Shown here one piece after another: positions 9,301 through 16,141 of a stretch of DNA of 32,417 nucleotides; position 1 is the first letter of the stretch, and every line of letters starts with the position of its first letter. Origin of the DNA: Dehalococcoidia bacterium (GTDB lineage Bacteria > Chloroflexota > Dehalococcoidia > SM23-28-2 > HRBIN24); contig JAVVHA010000001.1 of NCBI GenBank assembly GCA_032249735.1, positions 134,041 through 166,457 on the forward strand, written 5' to 3'. A program made the position numbers and the translations under genes. The notes below the pieces were generated by a model. It was given only the letters and a program-made list of their open reading frames with translations. It did no database searches and was not told the origin of the DNA.

Positions 9301-9788
9301 ACGTCCTCGATGAGCTGCCGCCTCTCCCAAGGCCTCATCTCCAGGAACCGCTCCACCATGCCCTGGCCGATGAAGGCGTAGGAGGCGCCGCTCACGGTGG
9401 CGCCCGTCAGGTGTAAAAGGGCATCCGATATGTCCCGCAGGCGGGCGCGTCGGCCGTTGAGCCAGAAGTCCCCCTCCCCGGAGCGGTGGGCACGCCGGGC
9501 GATGCGTAGCTCACCGTTCTGTGTGGCCAGCACCACCACCACCTCCGCCCGCTCTGCCGCGGCGCGGGCAGCCCCCCCAGCGAATATCACCTCCTCCATG
9601 CGGCGGGTTCGTATGATGCGGCTGGACTGCTCCCCTAGGGCCCATCGCAGCGCCTCGGCCACGTTGGACTTGCCCGAGCCGTTAGGCCCTACGATGGCAG
9701 TGATGCCTGGGGGGAACTCCAAGATGGTACGGCGGGCAAAGCTCTTGAAGCCAGCGATCTCCACCCTCTTCAGGGAAACCGGCCTCAT
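6378..9788 (-). CDS. smc: Chromosome segregation protein SMC
   Basis: This is the SMC ATPase of 1136 residues, of the bacterial condensin type, which organises and segregates the chromosome with ScpA and ScpB. The N-terminal head has the Walker A motif GPNGSGKS (34-41). Long Arg/Glu/Gln/Ala-rich coiled coils flank a central hinge (roughly residues 485-620). The C-terminal head has the ABC signature LSGGERALTALAF (from 1041), Walker B FCVLDEADAMLDE (from about 1065) and the H-loop region VISHNRR. Inside the hinge is a short Pro-rich loop, TPPSPPSPPHGEK. The ATG at 9788 overlaps the rnc stop as ATGA. Gene order rnc-smc-ftsY is conserved in many bacteria, which supports the assignment. Confidence 0.96.
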   Translation of the reverse strand: MRPVSLKRVEIAGFKSFARRTILEFPPGITAIVGPNGSGKSNVAEALRWALGEQSSRIIRTRRMEEVIFAGGAARAAAERAEVVVVLATQNGELRIARRAHRSGEGDFWLNGRRARLRDISDALLHLTGATVSGASYAFIGQGMVERFLEMRPWERRQLIEDVADIARYKARIQESQSHLEAAVEAKGRLEAIFRELQPRLQRLQSQARRAAQHARLSQELARALHHYYFALWHRGQAELSQARQQRAHAQQEANSLRERCETWRQELASLEKALQTRRQEAQQVAHRREEVAHRLHELEREVALAQQRLGDMGLRRQELAEEVASLNEELRALQVEAAAGDVTQVMEALANARRREEEARRRLAEVEAQWREAEARRQAALERARGLRQQATEAQRRAAALREGAGQQAARAEARRRELVGLLAQEVVALRTAHQEERRLQAALDELNMRMEALRAEVEEARMQLQGEEARAAALRARLQEAQDLLAAIGASVSGVRGVLGQVVRVPSGLEKAIASALGEAIRALLVDGAEEALQAALSLHHDSVARAIIAPLDGVTPPSPPSPPHGEKVLGLASQLVECEEGFRPVVEALLGHVLVVEDLDAARSLVGQRGLTVVTRDGLVLFPWGGIGVGSSPQGQRLISAHRTRQELEEAEEKAQKARRRLKAAQEALGHLLEEEKRLRAEARQWAQEAASRAQRMGRLRGELKAVMGTLARLRREDEAALKEAHRLQERASSLLQEARQAEEEAAAMASLVQGLVPARQSLLAQAVEAASRAAALEGELQNLRRGEERRRERLQKLSQALAAKTRQLQDLASQEQSLRASLAARQRELEECRRQLEALPPMAPILEEVSRLEAREKEVRSCLLAAQEKLVDVERALAHAQADEERWQRALEEAAARAAEDGLPFPPPPPVDPQGDPEALEERVRELRERLRRLGQVDEDALTELQEIQGRYDYLQAQLADLRAGEAAVRRAQRELQEWARQRFQEVFEAVAHEFSRFFQSFFPEGEARLYLVGGPEPGVELIARPPGKRVRSLAQLSGGERALTALAFLFALLAVNPFPFCVLDEADAMLDETNVVRFAEGLRRLCQRTQFIVISHNRRTIEAADAIYGISMGPDGVSRALSLSLAEALRA

Positions 9789-10486
9789 GCGGAGTGGGCT
9801 AGCGCCTCTAGCGCCTTGCGTGCAGCGTCCAGCTCGGCCTGCTTTTTGCTGGCGCCACTGCCCTGGCCCAGCACTTTGTCGCCCAGGAGCACCTCTACGG
9901 TGAACGTGCGGGCGTGGTCAGGCCCTTCCTCCCTCACCAGCCGGTACCTGGGGACCTGGCGCCAGCGGGCCTGCGTGATCCGCTGCAGCTCCGACTTGCT
10001 ATCTATCACCGGCTCCCCCGCCCGGATGCGGGCTATCTCCGGCCTGAGGATGCGTAACACCAGCCTCCTAGCCGCGCGCAGCCCGCGGTCCAGGAAGACA
10101 GCGCCGATAACCGCCTCCAGGGCTCCAGCCAGGTTAGATGGCCGCTTCCGCCCCCCAGACTGCTCCTCTCCCCTCCCCAAGAAGAGGTATTCGCCCAACC
10201 GCAGCCTCTCGGCCACTGCCGCCAGGGTGTCCCAGCGCACCAGGGCAGCCCGCATCTGGCTCAGCTCTCCTTCCCGCCGGCCTGGGAAGAGCTCCATGAG
10301 GTGCTGGCTTACCACCAGGTTTAGGACCGCATCCCCCAGGAACTCCAGCCTCTCGTTGTCCTCCTCCCCCTTGACCTCGTTGACGTAGGAGCGGTGAACG
10401 AGGGCCGTGCGCAGCAGCTCCGGCTGCCGCAACTTCACCCTCAACACCTTCTCCATCTCCCGCCAGTCCCTGGGCTGCCTACCCAT
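9785..10486 (-). CDS. rnc: Ribonuclease III
   Basis: This double-strand-specific endoribonuclease matures rRNA and cleaves structured transcripts. It has 233 residues, the normal length. The RNase III signature NERLEFLGDAVL lies at residues 44-55, with the catalytic acidic pair completed by the LEAVIGAVFLD helix. A C-terminal double-stranded RNA-binding domain includes the SKSELQRITQ and GSGASKKQAELDAARKALE segments. It is the first gene of the minus-strand operon that continues into smc and ftsY. The promoter lies at 10571-10600, giving a leader of about 78 nt. Such leaders are often cleaved by RNase III itself for autoregulation, but I did not identify a clear stem here. Confidence 0.96.
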   Translation of the reverse strand: MGRQPRDWREMEKVLRVKLRQPELLRTALVHRSYVNEVKGEEDNERLEFLGDAVLNLVVSQHLMELFPGRREGELSQMRAALVRWDTLAAVAERLRLGEYLFLGRGEEQSGGRKRPSNLAGALEAVIGAVFLDRGLRAARRLVLRILRPEIARIRAGEPVIDSKSELQRITQARWRQVPRYRLVREEGPDHARTFTVEVLLGDKVLGQGSGASKKQAELDAARKALEALAHSA

Positions 10487-10570
10487 AACCTAACCTCAAA
10501 ACCGGTGCTGGGAGGCTGTCACAAGGCCCTTTGGAGGCTTTTGCTGGCCCTTTCGTCCATCTTCGTCCGC

Positions 10571-10600
10571 ATCATATACAGCAGATCCTCACCGTGTCAA
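10571..10600 (-). promoter_or_regulatory. Sigma-70-type promoter of the rnc-smc-ftsY operon
   Basis: On the minus strand a perfect TTGACA (10595-10600) is followed by an 18-nt spacer and TATGAT (10571-10576, five of six consensus bases). Transcription would start near 10564, about 78 nt before the rnc ATG. It overlaps the control region of the divergent CCA-transferase gene. Confidence 0.65.
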
Positions 10601-10616
10601 GGAGAAGGCCTATAAT
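10588..10616 (+). promoter_or_regulatory. Probable promoter of the tRNA nucleotidyltransferase gene
   Basis: A perfect -10 box TATAAT sits at 10611-10616. The -35 region 17 nt upstream (CTCACC, 10588-10593) is weak. The predicted start near 10623 leaves only about 16 nt before the ATG at 10639. It also means the upstream in-frame ATG at 10615 lies inside the -10 box and cannot be the start. The region interlocks with the minus-strand promoter. Confidence 0.42.
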
Positions 10617-10638
10617 GGCCGTGTTGGGGAACCCGGCC

Positions 10639-11892
10639 ATGGCTAACTTGACACAAAAATTATGGAGTTCCCTGGAGGCTGGGCAGCGTCGTGTCCTCCT
10701 GGTGACCCTAGCCCTTGCCCGCATCCGTGGCCTTTCCGTCTACCTGGTAGGGGGGAGCGTCCGCGATCTCCTGCTGGGCTGCTCGTCCTTGGACCTGGAC
10801 CTGGTGGTGGAGGGCGAGGTATTGGCGCTGGCGCAGGCGGTGGCATGGCGGCTAGGGGGGCATCTGGTGGCCCACCCTTTGTTTGGCACCGCCACCTTGC
10901 GGGGCCCCCACTTCCAGCTGGACTTGGCCACCGCCCGCCGCGAGCGGTATCCCCGTCCTGGCGCCCTGCCCCAGGTGGAGCCGGCCACCATAGAGGAGGA
11001 CCTGGCCCGCCGCGACTTCACCATTAACGCCATGGCCTTGGGCCTCACAGGCCCCCATCAGGGCCGGCTCCTAGACCCCTTCGGTGGGCAGAGGGACCTA
11101 GTCGCCAGGCTGCTGCGGGCCCTCCATGAAGCTACCTTTCGCGACGATGCCACCCGCATCTTGCGCGCCGCCCGTTACGCCGCCCGCTTCTCACTACGCC
11201 TAGAGGAGGGCACCGACGGCTGGTTGCGGCGGGACGTGGCCTACCTGGATACCATCACCGGAGCCCGCCTCCGCCACGAGCTGATGCGCATCCTGGAGGA
11301 GGCCCAACCCGAGAAGGCCCTGGGCCTGCTGCAGGCGTGGGGCGCCCTGGAACATCTTCATCCCTCCCTCCGCCTGGCTCCTCCGCTGATGAAGGCCTTC
11401 CATCGTTTGCGGAGATTACGGCCTTCTTGTCCCTCCACCTTGGCCTACCTTGCCCTCCTCTCTTCCCCCTTATCCAGGGAGGAGGCGGAGGCTCTTGCTG
11501 CCCGGCTGGCCCTCACCCGTCGGGAGCGGGAGGTGGTGGTGACCATGCCCCGTGCCGTGGCCACCTTACCCATCCTGGAGGCGGCAAGACGCCCCAGCCA
11601 GATAGTGGAAGCCCTGGAGCCCCTACCCGAGCCCTGCCTGTGGGCCCTAGCGGCCCTAACACCCCAGCCCCTGGCCAAGAGGCGCGTCTTGAGATATCTT
11701 GAGCGATGGCGGCACCTGCGGCCGGCCCTGCGCCCCCTTCAGCTCGAGGCCCTGGGGGTGCCCAGGGGACCCCGCTTGCAGGAGGCGTTATGTGTCTTGC
11801 GGCAGGCACGACTGGATGGGCGTGTGCGCACCATGGCGGGGGAACGCCGCCTGATCCGAAGCTGGCTCAGGGGTGGAGAAGGCCATGGATAA
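10639..11892 (+). CDS. tRNA nucleotidyltransferase / poly(A) polymerase family protein (CCA- or A-adding)
   Basis: This class II nucleotidyltransferase of about 417 residues adds or repairs the 3' CCA of tRNA. Visible motifs are YLVGGSVRDLLLG (35-47), the metal-binding DLDLV (52-56), and RRDFTINAMALG (125-136), followed by the AARYAARFSLRLEEGT neck region. I chose the ATG at 10639 because a TATAAT box covers the earlier in-frame ATG at 10615, and a GGGGA lies 8 nt upstream. Both tRNA genes in this window already encode CCA, so repair is a likely main role. Whether it adds CCA, CC or A alone cannot be settled from the motifs. Its last codons overlap the start of the small Cys-rich gene behind it. 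Confidence 0.9.
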   Translation: MANLTQKLWSSLEAGQRRVLLVTLALARIRGLSVYLVGGSVRDLLLGCSSLDLDLVVEGEVLALAQAVAWRLGGHLVAHPLFGTATLRGPHFQLDLATARRERYPRPGALPQVEPATIEEDLARRDFTINAMALGLTGPHQGRLLDPFGGQRDLVARLLRALHEATFRDDATRILRAARYAARFSLRLEEGTDGWLRRDVAYLDTITGARLRHELMRILEEAQPEKALGLLQAWGALEHLHPSLRLAPPLMKAFHRLRRLRPSCPSTLAYLALLSSPLSREEAEALAARLALTRREREVVVTMPRAVATLPILEAARRPSQIVEALEPLPEPCLWALAALTPQPLAKRRVLRYLERWRHLRPALRPLQLEALGVPRGPRLQEALCVLRQARLDGRVRTMAGERRLIRSWLRGGEGHG

Positions 11893-12115
11893 TGTACAAA
11901 ACTGCGCGGTCTGTGGCGAGCCTTTAGACGGCATCAACGTGGGCCTATGCAACGGTTGTGGCCTCCCCTTCCATTTCAACACCGAAGCGGAGGCCCACAG
12001 ACCCGAATGCGGACAGGCCTGGCTTCACCCCCAGTATCTCACGGTGGAGTTCGGGTGCTTCATTTGCCTAGGGATGGCCCCCGGCAGGGAGCCGCCCGTG
12101 GGTTTGGGGCACTGA
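11885..12115 (+). CDS. Small Cys-rich zinc-finger-like protein, copy A
   Basis: This is a 76-residue protein of unknown function. It carries CAVC, then eleven residues, then CNGC, the sequence GLPFHFN, a single Cys-Gly and a final CFIC pair. The spacing of three Cys pairs with a His between them suggests a two-zinc treble-clef or RING/PHD-like knuckle. The ATG at 11885 overlaps the stop region of the nucleotidyltransferase gene and is preceded by GGAG six nt upstream. A GTG at 11873 would add four residues. It is a clear paralogue of the ORF starting at 12129, with the same CxxC-x11-CxxC-G-x-PFHF core. Possible RNA or protein binding linked to tRNA processing is only a guess from position. 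Confidence 0.68.
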   Translation: MDNVQNCAVCGEPLDGINVGLCNGCGLPFHFNTEAEAHRPECGQAWLHPQYLTVEFGCFICLGMAPGREPPVGLGH

Positions 12116-12128
12116 GGGATCACCACCC

Positions 12129-12311
12129 ATGCGGTGTAGGGTGTGCCGGTTGCCGGTAGAGGCGGGGGAGGGGATATTCTGCTACCTGTGCGGCCAGCCT
12201 TTCCACTTCGCCCGGCAAAAGGCGTGCGGGCGAGCCCTCCCTAACCCCGCTGCCTGCTGAGGGATGATCTATCTCTGCGCCGTGTGCGCAGAGGAAGTGG
12301 AAGCCGCCTAG
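12129..12311 (+). CDS. Small Cys-rich zinc-finger-like protein, copy B, interrupted by an in-frame TGA
   Basis: From the ATG at 12129, with GAGGGA about nine nt upstream, the frame encodes CRVC, eleven residues, CYLC, then GQPFHFA and ACGRAL, and reaches a TGA at 12258-12260 after 43 codons. The same frame then continues without a break through GMIYLCAVCAEEVEAA to a TAG at 12309-12311. Copy A has its last CxxC at almost the same distance from the shared Cys-Gly (16 residues against 17). The part beyond the TGA is therefore the homologous C-terminus, not chance sequence. Either this is a recent nonsense mutation, a sequencing error or recoding. If the TGA is a plain stop, the product is a 43-residue peptide (12129-12260). 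The final TAG shares CTAG with the convergent M20 stop. Confidence 0.55.
12273..12293 (+). other. Perfect 8-bp hairpin 12 nt after the in-frame TGA
   Basis: CTCTGCGC pairs perfectly with GCGCAGAG around a five-base CGTGT loop, and a G-U pair can extend the stem. The loop begins 20 nt after the last base of the TGA codon and has G at its second position. No T-run follows on either strand, so it is not an intrinsic terminator. Position and loop resemble bacterial SECIS hairpins. The stem also lies in codons for the CAVC motif, so coincidence is possible. Confidence 0.4.
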
Positions 12312-13654
12312 GTGGCGAAGGCCTCCAGCAAGCGGGCTACGGCCTTGGCCCCCCGCAGGAAATCCTCGATGCGGATGTGCTCGTCCGGGGCATGGATGCG
12401 GGAGCCAGGATAGCCCACCCCGAAATCGGCCACCGGCAGGCCCAGCCGCACGAAAGGATAAAGGGGCCCTGTGCCAGCCATAGACGGCACCACCGCCGGC
12501 TCCCGGCCATAGGCCTCCTTTAGGACACGACACACCAAGGCCACAAACGGGTGGTCGATGGGTGTACGGGCGGGGCGCTCCTGGGCCAGCGCTCGCACCT
12601 CCACATCGCCGAAGCCTTCCTCCTGTAGGTGGCGGCGCAACTTCTCCAGAATGTCATAGGGGTCTTGGTCGGGCACCAGTCGGAAGTCGAGCTTGGCCAC
12701 TGCCCTTGCTGGCAGGACAGTCTTGGGGCCGGGCCCCGTATAGCCGGCCAGTAGCCCATCAATGGTGGCCGTGGGCTCAAAGATGTGACGTCGGCGCACC
12801 TCGGCATGAGAGAGCTGGCAGATGAACTCCCTGGCCCCATAGGCACGCAACGTCTCCTCCTCCTCGCTGGGCAAGGAAGCCACTGCCTCCTCCTCAGCCG
12901 GTGTGGGGGGCCGAACATGTTGGTAGAAGCCCGGGATAAGGATACGCTCCTGGGCGTCCTTTATGGATGCTAGGGCCCACACCAGACGCCAGGCGGCGTT
13001 GGGGAGCACCGTACCCCACGAGGAATGGGCGTCGCGGGCCAGAGAGGAGACCTCCAGCTCCACATAGAGCAGCCCCTTGACGCCCAGAGTAACGTATGGG
13101 CGGCCGTCCCACGTGACCCCACCGCCCTCCCATATACAAGCATCGGCCCGCAGCAGCTCGCGGTTTTCCTCCACCCATCTCTCCATATTGGGGCTACCTA
13201 TCTCCTCGTCACCCTCGATACAGAACTTGACACTACACGGCAGGTAGCCCCGCACCTCCCGCCAGGCCCTGACGGCGAACATGCGGGCCAGGATGTTACC
13301 CTTGTTGTCAGAAGCACCGCGGCCGTAGAGACATCCTGCTCGCACCACCGGCTCGAAGGGAGGGGATGACCACTCCTCCAGGGGCTCGGGGGGCTGGACA
13401 TCGTAGTGGTTGTAAAACAATATGGTCTTGGGGGAGCGGCCTTCCTGATATGCCCAGACGACGGGGTTTCCCTCCCCAGGCTTGGGCACCAACTTCACCT
13501 GAAATCCCAGGGCCGCCAGTCGGTCCGCCAAGTAGTGAGCTGTCTCATGGATGGCCCGCCCCTGAGCGCTCACCGAGGGCAAACGCACCAGCTCTTGTAA
13601 CTCCCGCAGGGTCTCATCCAGACGGGCATCTAAGAAGGCTAGGACGTCGTCCAC
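12308..13654 (-). CDS. M20-family metallopeptidase (dipeptidase-like)
   Basis: This is a 448-residue zinc-dependent peptidase or amidohydrolase of the M20/M25/M40 family, probably cytoplasmic because no signal peptide is visible. Metal and catalytic motifs appear in the usual order: NHYDVQPP (82-89), GRGASDNKGN (111-120), EGDEEIGSPN (147-156) and IHAPDEH near the C-terminus. The middle part, with the AHSSWGTVLPN dimerisation-type segment, is intact. The GTG start at 13654 is supported by GGGAGG five nt upstream and lies one base after the GNAT stop, so it belongs to the PHP-GNAT-M20 group. The substrate is probably a dipeptide or N-acyl amino acid, but this cannot be fixed from sequence. Confidence 0.9.
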   Translation of the reverse strand: MDDVLAFLDARLDETLRELQELVRLPSVSAQGRAIHETAHYLADRLAALGFQVKLVPKPGEGNPVVWAYQEGRSPKTILFYNHYDVQPPEPLEEWSSPPFEPVVRAGCLYGRGASDNKGNILARMFAVRAWREVRGYLPCSVKFCIEGDEEIGSPNMERWVEENRELLRADACIWEGGGVTWDGRPYVTLGVKGLLYVELEVSSLARDAHSSWGTVLPNAAWRLVWALASIKDAQERILIPGFYQHVRPPTPAEEEAVASLPSEEEETLRAYGAREFICQLSHAEVRRRHIFEPTATIDGLLAGYTGPGPKTVLPARAVAKLDFRLVPDQDPYDILEKLRRHLQEEGFGDVEVRALAQERPARTPIDHPFVALVCRVLKEAYGREPAVVPSMAGTGPLYPFVRLGLPVADFGVGYPGSRIHAPDEHIRIEDFLRGAKAVARLLEAFAT

Positions 13655-13655
13655 C

Positions 13656-14036
13656 TCATCCTCCCGCAGGACGCATCATGATAACACCTTCGCTATCAAC
13701 CTCTGCCGGCCGATAGCCCAGCCGGAGCCAGAGGTAGAAAGCCAGGCCAGCGTCCAGGGGCACTCGAGCCCAAAAAAGGCGCGCCCCCTTTGCCGTAAGC
13801 TCCCTTTCCAAAGCACGCACCCCTTCGCTACCTATGCCCCAGCCCCGCCGGTGCGGAGCCACAACCACGGTGGTCACCTGGCACTCTCCTCCCTCCAGGA
13901 GGTAGCCTACGGCCCCCACTAGCTCCCCCGCCATATCCAAGGCCATCATACGTCCGCGAGCATGAGGGCACCACTCCCGCACTTTCAACTCCTCCTGGGG
14001 CGAAAGGGGACGCAGGGATACCCTGGCACAAGTCAT
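13656..14036 (-). CDS. GNAT-family N-acetyltransferase
   Basis: This is a small acetyltransferase of 126 residues. The acetyl-CoA-binding motif A is VTTVVVAPHRRGWGIGSEGV (the RRGWGIGS loop holds the pyrophosphate), preceded by the strand GELVGAVGYLL and followed by motif B with AFYLWLRLGYRPAE. Its ATG overlaps the upstream PHP stop as ATGA and its stop is one base before the M20 start, so the three genes are translationally linked. The acceptor is unknown. Ribosomal-protein, amino-acid or small-amine acetylation are all compatible. Confidence 0.85.
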   Translation of the reverse strand: MTCARVSLRPLSPQEELKVREWCPHARGRMMALDMAGELVGAVGYLLEGGECQVTTVVVAPHRRGWGIGSEGVRALERELTAKGARLFWARVPLDAGLAFYLWLRLGYRPAEVDSEGVIMMRPAGG

Positions 14037-14740
14037 CCCGGCAGCAGATCGGCCACCATCTCCTCAAAGGGACGCAGGCGCCCCACGTTCAGGCCCGCCG
14101 CCGGATAGTACCGACCCTCCCGCAGCAGGGCCAGCATGTGCTCCTGCGACTCCAGCTCCTCCTCAAAGACAGTGACGAAACACCCGAGGCCATTGGTGGA
14201 GTGGCAATCGCTGGCGCCGATGCCCTTCTTGCCTAGGATGCGAGCCACCTGGAGAGCGAAGAGGTTCTCCCGGAGGGTGCAACCACCGTTGGCTACCTCG
14301 ATCTCGTCCACCAATTGAAAGACGGGCAGGCGGGCGGCCTCCTCGGGGGTCATCTCCACTGGTGCCCGCCCATCCCGACGGTAATGCACGGGGTCAAAGA
14401 AGTGGCGGAAGGGATGAGCAGCGATCATGAACCCTCCCACCTCGTCCACCACTCGCCGCAGCTCGGTGGCCCGCCGGATGCCCGGCACATACCGGGTCAG
14501 GCCCACCACGATGATGTGCCCCAGGTCGGTGGATACCTCCATGCCCCGGCTGAGGAAGATGCCCTCTGCGCGCTGCCGGAAGCGCTCCCACTCGTGGTCG
14601 TCCCACGCCCGGTCGTGCTCGGTGATGTTGACGCCCGTAAGGCCAATGCGACGGGCCTCCTCCAGGAGCTGCTCCGGGGTGAGGGATGAGTCGGAGGCCC
14701 CCCGCACGGTGTGCACATGCATATCCACGATGGTGCCCAT
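14033..14740 (-). CDS. PHP-domain metal-dependent phosphoesterase-like protein
   Basis: This 235-residue PHP-domain protein carries the full set of metal-binding motifs: DMHVHT (6-11), ITEHDRAWDD, GMEVSTDLGH, AAHPFRH and GASDCHS. Stand-alone PHP proteins of this size act as phosphatases or nucleases, such as nucleoside 3',5'-bisphosphate or oligoribonucleotide phosphatases. The ATG at 14740 has a purine-rich AGGTGAGGCGGG directly upstream. It heads the PHP-GNAT-M20 group, and a 125-nt gap separates it from the membrane-protein gene upstream. Confidence 0.88.
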   Translation of the reverse strand: MGTIVDMHVHTVRGASDSSLTPEQLLEEARRIGLTGVNITEHDRAWDDHEWERFRQRAEGIFLSRGMEVSTDLGHIIVVGLTRYVPGIRRATELRRVVDEVGGFMIAAHPFRHFFDPVHYRRDGRAPVEMTPEEAARLPVFQLVDEIEVANGGCTLRENLFALQVARILGKKGIGASDCHSTNGLGCFVTVFEEELESQEHMLALLREGRYYPAAGLNVGRLRPFEEMVADLLPG

Positions 14741-14865
14741 CCCGCCTCACCTAAATGTCAGGGTCTACGCCTTCATCTTAATGGTGGGCCCAGGAGGGGG
14801 GCAAGGAGCGCCATGCCATCATCGCCAGGCCGTGCCACAAGCCCCTCCCGAAGGCTAGCCATGGG

Positions 14866-15291
14866 TCAAGACGGAGCCGCCTGGGAGAGGTAGGGAAGGC
14901 CCCAACCGAAGGCCCCCGCCCACAGGGCCAGCCCCAGCACCAGCCAGCAAGGGGTGCGCCCCCAGATGTAGGCCACACACCCCAACACCAGAAAGGCAAA
15001 GCTCACCACCCCCAATGTGTAAGCGAGGTTGGGGCTCCCAAGGCCTGTCCCTGGCAGATGGTGGTGAGCCCCCCTATAGAGGATTCCTAGGATGATGCCT
15101 ACCAATGGCCCCCAGGTGAAGAGGAGGAGAGATACAGGCACCGTCAGCATAAGGGGATTGATGTTGGGAGCGATGGCCTTGGCCAAGGTGGGAACATGTG
15201 CCCGGGCCCGCACCAGGCCCAGGCTTATGGGCCACACCGACACAAGGGAGAGCACGTAGCCCAACACAGCACCGGAGAAGACCTCAGCCAA
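14866..15291 (-). CDS. Small four-helix membrane protein, unknown function
   Basis: This 141-residue hydrophobic protein has four predicted membrane segments (about residues 5-27, 45-70, 85-108 and 112-130). The loops contain RARAHVPTLAKAIAPNINPL and a His-rich RGAHHHLPG. I do not recognise the family. It overlaps the 3' end of ispE by 8 nt, which points to translational coupling with isoprenoid precursor synthesis, although no enzymatic motif is visible. It is followed by a 125-nt gap before the PHP gene. Confidence 0.62.
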   Translation of the reverse strand: MAEVFSGAVLGYVLSLVSVWPISLGLVRARAHVPTLAKAIAPNINPLMLTVPVSLLLFTWGPLVGIILGILYRGAHHHLPGTGLGSPNLAYTLGVVSFAFLVLGCVAYIWGRTPCWLVLGLALWAGAFGWGLPYLSQAAPS

Positions 15292-16141
15292 GGGCCTCCC
15301 TCCTGCCTACCGTGCAGGTTACTATCACGTGGGCCCCCGGCGCCTTTACCCGGGCCGCCAACGCCTGTGCCTCCTCTCGCCCAGAGGCCAGGGCGAAGAG
15401 GGCGGGGCCGCTGCCCGCCAGATGGACCCTGCGCGCCCCAGCCTCCAGCAACGCAGCGCGGTAGCGGGCTATCTCGGGGAACAGGGAATACGAGACGGAC
15501 TCGAAGGCGTTGTACATATAATTCTCGTCCACCCGCTGTGTCTCCCATAGCCGTTCCAGAAACCGCTGGGTGAAGGTGCCGTCGCTGTAGGAGGCAGGGG
15601 TCAGGAGCCGGTACATGCGGGCCGTCTTATCGGGCACCCGCAGGGGGGGCACCACCAGCACCAGCCAGACTTGAGGAGCGTCCGCTAAGGGGCTGAGCTG
15701 CTCTCCCCGCCCTCGGGCCAGGGCCGTCCCGCCCAGCAGAAAGAAGGGGACATCCGAGCCGAGGCTAGCCGCCACCTCCATAAGCCGCTCCTGCGGCAGG
15801 TGCCAGCCCCTGAGGCGGCAGATGGCTCTTAGGGCAGCGGCGGCATCGGCGCTCCCTCCTCCCAACCCTGACGCCGGCGGGATAGCCTTGTGGATGATCA
15901 CCTCCACCCGTGCCTGCGGGTCAAGGGCGCGCACCGCTCTGGCTACCAGTTCGTCCTCCACTGCAAAGGGACCCTGGCACCGCACTGTGAGGGAGGAGGC
16001 CGGGAGGATGGTCAGCTCGTCCCAGAGGCCGATGGTCTGCAGCACGGTGCACACCTCGTGATAACCGTCAGGGCGGCGACCCACCACCTCCAGGGTCCAG
16101 TTGATCTTGGCCGGCGCCCGCACCCGCACAGGCTCACCCAT
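15284..16141 (-). CDS. ispE: 4-diphosphocytidyl-2-C-methyl-D-erythritol kinase
   Basis: This GHMP kinase of the non-mevalonate isoprenoid pathway phosphorylates CDP-methylerythritol at the 2-hydroxyl. It has 285 residues, the usual length. Visible are the N-terminal APAKINWTLEV with its catalytic Lys, the ATP-binding PPASGLGGGSADAAAAL, GSDVPFFLLGG with the catalytic Asp, and the C-terminal AGSGPALFAL. The ATG at 16141 overlaps the rsmA stop by 8 nt. The order DUF348/G5 protein - rsmA - ispE is conserved in several Gram-positive lineages and supports the call. Confidence 0.95.
   Translation of the reverse strand: MGEPVRVRAPAKINWTLEVVGRRPDGYHEVCTVLQTIGLWDELTILPASSLTVRCQGPFAVEDELVARAVRALDPQARVEVIIHKAIPPASGLGGGSADAAAALRAICRLRGWHLPQERLMEVAASLGSDVPFFLLGGTALARGRGEQLSPLADAPQVWLVLVVPPLRVPDKTARMYRLLTPASYSDGTFTQRFLERLWETQRVDENYMYNAFESVSYSLFPEIARYRAALLEAGARRVHLAGSGPALFALASGREEAQALAARVKAPGAHVIVTCTVGRREALG

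Noticed and set aside
10531-10638. Earlier starts of the CCA-transferase ORF
   Set aside because: They lie upstream of or inside the TATAAT box and within the divergent promoter region.
10648-10676. TTGACA at 10648 as a promoter
   Set aside because: It lies inside the CCA-transferase coding region and no -10 box follows at 16-18 nt.
12264-12311. Independent 15-codon gene starting at ATG 12264
   Set aside because: It is in the same frame as copy B, aligns with the C-terminus of copy A, and lacks a properly spaced ribosome-binding site.
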